DNA from: CAVYVZ01 sp963772065
GTDB lineage: Bacteria > Acidobacteriota > Vicinamibacteria > Vicinamibacterales > UBA2999
NCBI GenBank assembly: GCA_963772065.1
Contig: CAVYVZ010000009.1
Span: forward strand, 1-64,000
Direction of reading: 5' to 3'
DNA length: 64,000 nucleotides
Under the pieces are notes generated by a model that did not search any database, was not told where the DNA came from, and saw only the letters and a list, made by a program, of their open reading frames with translations. This document shows, piece after piece, positions 60,227-64,000 of the stretch (positions within the stretch are counted from its first letter, which is position 1; each line of letters starts with the position of its first letter). Made by a program: the position numbers and the translations under genes.

Positions 60227-62956
60227 TCAGCTCTGATCGAAATGCGCGATCGCCGCGGAGTCGCGGTTGATCTGCACGCCGCGTACGGCGCCTTCCACCG
60301 GAATCTTGTGAACGACCTCCTTCTCCGTGATTGGAACGACAACGTCCGTCGCCCGTCCGTCGGCGTACGTCACGGTCACCGTCACGGGAAGATCGAACAC
60401 CAGCGTGCCCAGCTGTTCGAAGCGGACCGTGACCTCGCGCTCGCCGATGGTTGCGCCGTAGCGCAGCCGCGGGAGCGCCGATCCGTAGATCCAGCGCTCG
60501 AAGAACCGCGCCAGCGACCGGCCGGTTTCCGCCTCGAACGCGCGCTGTAGATCGTCGGTTCCCGCCTTTTCGAACTTCTGCTCGAAGTAGAAGCGGCGCA
60601 GAGCGTTGAAGAACGTCTCGTCGCCGACGAGGCGCCGGAGCATGTGCAGAACGGCCGCACCTTTGTTATAGAGCAGCGCGCGAAATACCTTCGGATCGCC
60701 GCGGATGTGCCCGAGCCGATAGCCAAGATACACGGGCCCCTCGTCGGATTCCGCGAGCGCCCATCTGCGGAACTGGCGCAGCATCTCGATGAACGTCTCG
60801 TCCCCGTGCGCCTTCTGCGCATACAGCGCGGAAAAGTACTGCGCAAAACCTTCGCTGATCCACTGCTCGTGATAGTTCTTCCAGCCCACCGCCTGGCCCC
60901 ACCACTGGTGCGCCAGCTCGTGCGCCAGGAAGAATTCCGGGAAGCCGCTGAACGCAGCCGGGTCGTTCCGCCACGCGAAGGGACTCGACGGCAATTGATT
61001 GTTGAGAACCGCGAAGTACGCGGGGCTGTGGCCGCCGGGCAGATCGTGTTCGACCAGCGCCAGCGACATCGTCGAATACGGCGCTTCACCAATCAGGTCC
61101 GAATAGAAGCGCAGAATGTCGGCCGCCCATGGCGCCATCTCGCGGGCCCGGCCCTGCTGCCGCGGATTGGCGTCGATGCTCAGGCTGATGCGATCGCGAA
61201 CGCGGAACCCGGCGGCGCGCTGGCCATCGGGCTTCACGGCTCGCGGAAGCGGCGCCTGACTGGCCCCCTCCGCGAGCGCCACGGTGCTTTCGCTGACGCG
61301 CACGAATCGGCTGACCACGAGCGAGAGATAGCGAAGCGGATCGAGCGCGGTGAAGACGAAAAGTCGCTTGGCACCACCTTGGCTCGCCGACGAGTCCTTC
61401 AGCGGGGCTGGAGACCCCACCGCCGGCTCGCCGCTGGCCACGCACCCGAAGCCGTCCGGCACGGTTATTCGCAACGTCGCCGTTGCATAGTCGGTGACCT
61501 GCCCTTGCGGATGCCAGTACGCCCGATTGCTGAGGAGGTAATTCGGCTCGGGAGCGACGAACGGTATCTCCTGCGTCCGCTGCGGCGGACCCTGCAGCGC
61601 CTCTCGGTCGACCCCCTGCGACACGAGCCGTCCCGAGTACACGACGAGCAGGGTGATCTCACTGTCGCGCGGCATGCTCACGGGAAGGTTGACGACAATG
61701 CTGTTCTGGTTCTTGACGCGCAGGTGCAAGAGGCGCCCATGTTCGAGGCTCCCGATGCCCGTGACGACGAGCGGCTCGGCGAGCTTGATGGTCAGCGCCC
61801 CCACGGCGTACGCGCGCACGCGAATGCGCATGCGGGCGCGCCCTTCGATGAACTCACGATCGGGTGAAATGCTCGCGTCGATCTGATAGTCGAGCACGTC
61901 GTAGTCGCTGAGCTCGTCCTCGTCGTAGAACCGGCCGCGCGAGGCAAACTTCTGCGCCGACGCGTAGATCGCGATGTTGCGGTGTCGCGTGCGGTCGAAG
62001 AGCGTCACGTCTTCCGCTTCGTTCATCGAGCGCGCGTACGTGAGCGTGCCGTGCTTCCGCGTGCGCACTTCGGCGAGGAAATCGCCGTACCCGGGCAGCA
62101 GGTACCAGGGGTCGCGGCTCAAATCACTCAGATCGAGGCTGAACGACTTCGGCGCCTCTTCCGCGAAAATTTCGCGCGCGCGGCGCATGAGGCGTGGGTC
62201 GACCGCCACTTTGGTCAGGCTCGCGGCCGAAACGCGCGACTGATACTCGCCAGGGTTCATGCGGACGAAGGCCGTTCCGAACCGCGCGGTCAGCGTTTCG
62301 GACCCACCAAAGATCCGCACCTGCCCGCGCTCCGCCTCCGGTTTCGGCGTGAACTGCATCTCGCCACGGCCCATCAGCACCAGGCCGGCCACGCCGTCGG
62401 CGCTGTCGACCTGGAAGACATCGCCCTCCTGCAGCACGAGCTTGAGATCTTCCGCCTCGATCGAAAGATTGCGCGCCGAGAACTGCGTGCTCGCATTCAC
62501 TGAGAGCCGGTACAGGCCGTCGACGACGGTGAGACGCTCCGCGGCCGCGATGCGCCACTCCGCGTCGCTCGCCGACGCCCGAGGTTTCCGCACCTCGACG
62601 CCCGCCGTGACGATACGGGCACGCTCGCTGCCCTCGGTGAAGAAATCGACGATCAGACGGTAGCCGTCGCCTGGCAGCACACCTTCGAGCGGCGCGCGGT
62701 CGCGCTCGCGGACGACAGCGCGGGTCGTGCCGGGCAGCACGAGGTCTCGCGCGAACGATTGAAGTGGTTCCGCGCGCGCCGTGGGCCAGAAGAGCGCGTC
62801 GAAGGCGTCGGCGTTCCCTGCCAGCAGCAGCTTCTCCGCGCGGTTCATCAGCACGACGATGCCGTCGGACGCGGCGGCAGGCGTCTGCGCGCGCGATTCC
62901 GCCGCGTAGATCGCCGGCACCAGCAGCACGAGAAGGCGCACCAGCCGCAGGGACAT
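60227..62956 (-). CDS. M1-family (gluzincin) metallopeptidase, exported
   Basis: This is a 909-residue protein with a signal peptide (MSLRLVRLLVLLVPAIYAAE). Residues 30-380 are beta-rich and without a named family. The M1 core then has the zinc motif FLAHELAHQWWGQAVGW, with the third ligand Glu 18 residues after the second His in WISEGFAQYFSALYAQ, and the helical domain with YNKGAAVLHMLRRLVGDETF. The canonical exopeptidase motif GxMEN is not seen; the corresponding place reads PGGHSPAYFAVLNNQ. It may therefore be an aminopeptidase-like protein of altered specificity. It probably works in the periplasm. Confidence 0.88.
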   Translation of the reverse strand: MSLRLVRLLVLLVPAIYAAESRAQTPAAASDGIVVLMNRAEKLLLAGNADAFDALFWPTARAEPLQSFARDLVLPGTTRAVVRERDRAPLEGVLPGDGYRLIVDFFTEGSERARIVTAGVEVRKPRASASDAEWRIAAAERLTVVDGLYRLSVNASTQFSARNLSIEAEDLKLVLQEGDVFQVDSADGVAGLVLMGRGEMQFTPKPEAERGQVRIFGGSETLTARFGTAFVRMNPGEYQSRVSAASLTKVAVDPRLMRRAREIFAEEAPKSFSLDLSDLSRDPWYLLPGYGDFLAEVRTRKHGTLTYARSMNEAEDVTLFDRTRHRNIAIYASAQKFASRGRFYDEDELSDYDVLDYQIDASISPDREFIEGRARMRIRVRAYAVGALTIKLAEPLVVTGIGSLEHGRLLHLRVKNQNSIVVNLPVSMPRDSEITLLVVYSGRLVSQGVDREALQGPPQRTQEIPFVAPEPNYLLSNRAYWHPQGQVTDYATATLRITVPDGFGCVASGEPAVGSPAPLKDSSASQGGAKRLFVFTALDPLRYLSLVVSRFVRVSESTVALAEGASQAPLPRAVKPDGQRAAGFRVRDRISLSIDANPRQQGRAREMAPWAADILRFYSDLIGEAPYSTMSLALVEHDLPGGHSPAYFAVLNNQLPSSPFAWRNDPAAFSGFPEFFLAHELAHQWWGQAVGWKNYHEQWISEGFAQYFSALYAQKAHGDETFIEMLRQFRRWALAESDEGPVYLGYRLGHIRGDPKVFRALLYNKGAAVLHMLRRLVGDETFFNALRRFYFEQKFEKAGTDDLQRAFEAETGRSLARFFERWIYGSALPRLRYGATIGEREVTVRFEQLGTLVFDLPVTVTVTYADGRATDVVVPITEKEVVHKIPVEGAVRGVQINRDSAAIAHFDQS

Positions 62957-63017
62957 GGATTCAGTGGAGCGGAGCGCGCGCGGGCCCGCTCAGCGCCGCG
63001 CAACCAGGTAGAGAATA

Positions 63018-64000
63018 TTAGACGCCAACGGCGGCTGTTTGGGCCACGGCCGAAGGCAGCGGGTGCAGACGCCGCACGATGAGCACCGTCAGGTCATCGA
63101 GGAGCCGACGCTCGTCGGTGTGGCGCTCCACCGCCTCGAATGTAGCCCATCCCAGTTCTTTTGCCGTCCCCCACGACTTCGTATCGACGACGTGCTGAAG
63201 CCCCTCCTCGTCGAACGGCTGCCCCATTCCGTTCTCCGCCTCTGTGATGCCGTCGCTGTACATCACGAGCACGTCGAGCGGGTCCAGCGTCGTTCGTCCC
63301 TCGACGTACTGTGACCGCTCGAACATACCGAGCGCCACGCCTCCTTCGCGCAGCGACTCGAAGGGGCCGGCCTCGGAAGAGCTGTGAGCGCGCCGCAGGA
63401 GCGGGGGGTTCTGGCCGGCGTTCACATAGGTGAGCTGCCCCGTCGCCGGGTCGAAGATCCCCAGAAACAGCGTGATGAAGCGCGTGGTGGGTGCCTGCTT
63501 CATGATCTGCACGTTCAACCGCCTGACGAGCTCTGCCGGAGCCAGATCGTCGTCGACGAGCGTGCGCATGATGGCGAGCAGCAGCGCCATCAGGAGAGCC
63601 GCGGGACTTCCCTTGCCGGCGACGTCCCCAAGCGCGAGGAGCACCCGCCCGTCGCGCAGTGGAATCACATCGTAAAAATCGCCACCGACCGTGTTGGCCG
63701 GCCGGGTCATGCCGAACGCCTCGATGCCCTCCGCCTGAAAGGCAGCCCTCGGCAGCATCGCCTGCTGAATATCGCGTGCAATCTCGAGGTCGTTCTTGAG
63801 CGAGAGGCGGTCCGCGACCTCGAGCAGCACCAGCAGGTTCACCATCAGGAAACCGGTCAGGAGCCAGAGCGTTCCCGGCACGAACGCCGGGTGCGGCAGG
63901 GGCAGCCAATGGAATCCGCCCCACAGCTCGATCAGGCCGATGAACGTGCACAGCAGCGCCATTCCATAAATGGCGCGGCGCTCGGGTGTGAGCTTGAGCG
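63018..64000 (-). CDS. SpoIIE-type PP2C phosphatase with N-terminal membrane region (cut by window edge)
   Basis: The frame is open to the right edge, so the N-terminus is outside the window. Visible membrane segments are MALLCTFIGLIELWGGFHWL and FVPGTLWLLTGFLMVNLLVL. The linker LEIARDIQQAMLPRAAFQAE is of RsbU type. The PP2C domain has TVGGDFYDVIPLRDGRVLLA, LGDVAGKGSPAALLMALL, YVNAGQNPPLLRR, MYSDGITEAENGMG and the last metal-site motif DDLTVLIVRR. It would dephosphorylate an anti-anti-sigma factor in a partner-switching system. It lies on the same strand as the M1-like gene, 61 bases upstream. Confidence 0.9.
   Translation of the reverse strand, partial: LKLTPERRAIYGMALLCTFIGLIELWGGFHWLPLPHPAFVPGTLWLLTGFLMVNLLVLLEVADRLSLKNDLEIARDIQQAMLPRAAFQAEGIEAFGMTRPANTVGGDFYDVIPLRDGRVLLALGDVAGKGSPAALLMALLLAIMRTLVDDDLAPAELVRRLNVQIMKQAPTTRFITLFLGIFDPATGQLTYVNAGQNPPLLRRAHSSSEAGPFESLREGGVALGMFERSQYVEGRTTLDPLDVLVMYSDGITEAENGMGQPFDEEGLQHVVDTKSWGTAKELGWATFEAVERHTDERRLLDDLTVLIVRRLHPLPSAVAQTAAVGV

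Overview
The window is one continuous, GC-rich bacterial chromosome segment that spans the replication-origin neighbourhood. On the left, dnaA, dnaN and gyrB run leftwards. Immediately to their right, rpmH-rnpA-yidD-yidC-jag-mnmE-mnmG-rsmG-parA-parB run rightwards, with two parS sites just before parA. The cell is Gram-negative in type: it has a SurA-like periplasmic isomerase, a heptose-nucleotide enzyme, an OprP-type porin, DsbD and lipoproteins. The acidobacterial-style VWFA-related proteins, the type I-alpha glutamine synthetase, the exported PCYCGC-motif protein and the dispersed AT-rich inverted repeats suggest Acidobacteriota, possibly Vicinamibacteria. The phylum is an inference from gene content; no 16S rRNA is present.

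Layout. 1-12.5 kb: replication, translation, membrane-insertion and segregation core. 12.5-18.6 kb: selD followed by the F1 ATP synthase genes atpHAGDC without F0 genes. 18.6-30.4 kb: a Wzm/Wzt-type polysaccharide exporter, a heptose-1-phosphate adenylyltransferase, mfd, a SurA-like chaperone, a NusG paralogue, dusB, a PLP aminotransferase, GDP-L-fucose synthase and a HAD phosphatase. 30.4-36.4 kb: a regulatory island with an NtrC-type activator, a small HTH protein, a stand-alone histidine-kinase dimerisation-like protein, a FliA-like sigma factor behind a good sigma-54 promoter, and a hybrid histidine kinase. 36.4-43.9 kb: a leftward run of exported proteins (a 1022-residue unknown, two VWA proteins and a PCYCGC-type protein). 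44-51.9 kb: an Lrp regulator with an EamA transporter, a FabZ-like protein, a GAF-GAF-SpoIIE phosphatase, a class A beta-lactamase-like hydrolase, glnA and a PDZ protein. 51.9-64 kb: a sensor-like GAF membrane protein, a porin, dsbD, nuoG, an ECF sigma/anti-sigma operon, an M1-like peptidase and a second SpoIIE phosphatase cut by the window edge.

The most informative observation is selD. Its reading frame contains an in-frame TGA exactly at the catalytic Cys/Sec position, followed directly by a strong two-tier hairpin with bacterial SECIS geometry. The gene is therefore best read as a 349-residue selenoprotein, not as a truncated ORF. The next is the 30-36 kb island, which looks like a sigma-54 to sigma-28 cascade with its own activator.

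Sequence quality matters here. gyrB, dnaN, dnaA, yidD, yidC, parB, dusB, the Dabb gene and nuoG all contain reading-frame shifts that leave protein similarity intact on both sides. They are densest in the first 6 kb. I read them as indel errors in the assembly, and I annotate these genes across the shifts. No tRNA, rRNA, CRISPR array, prophage or intact insertion sequence was seen.
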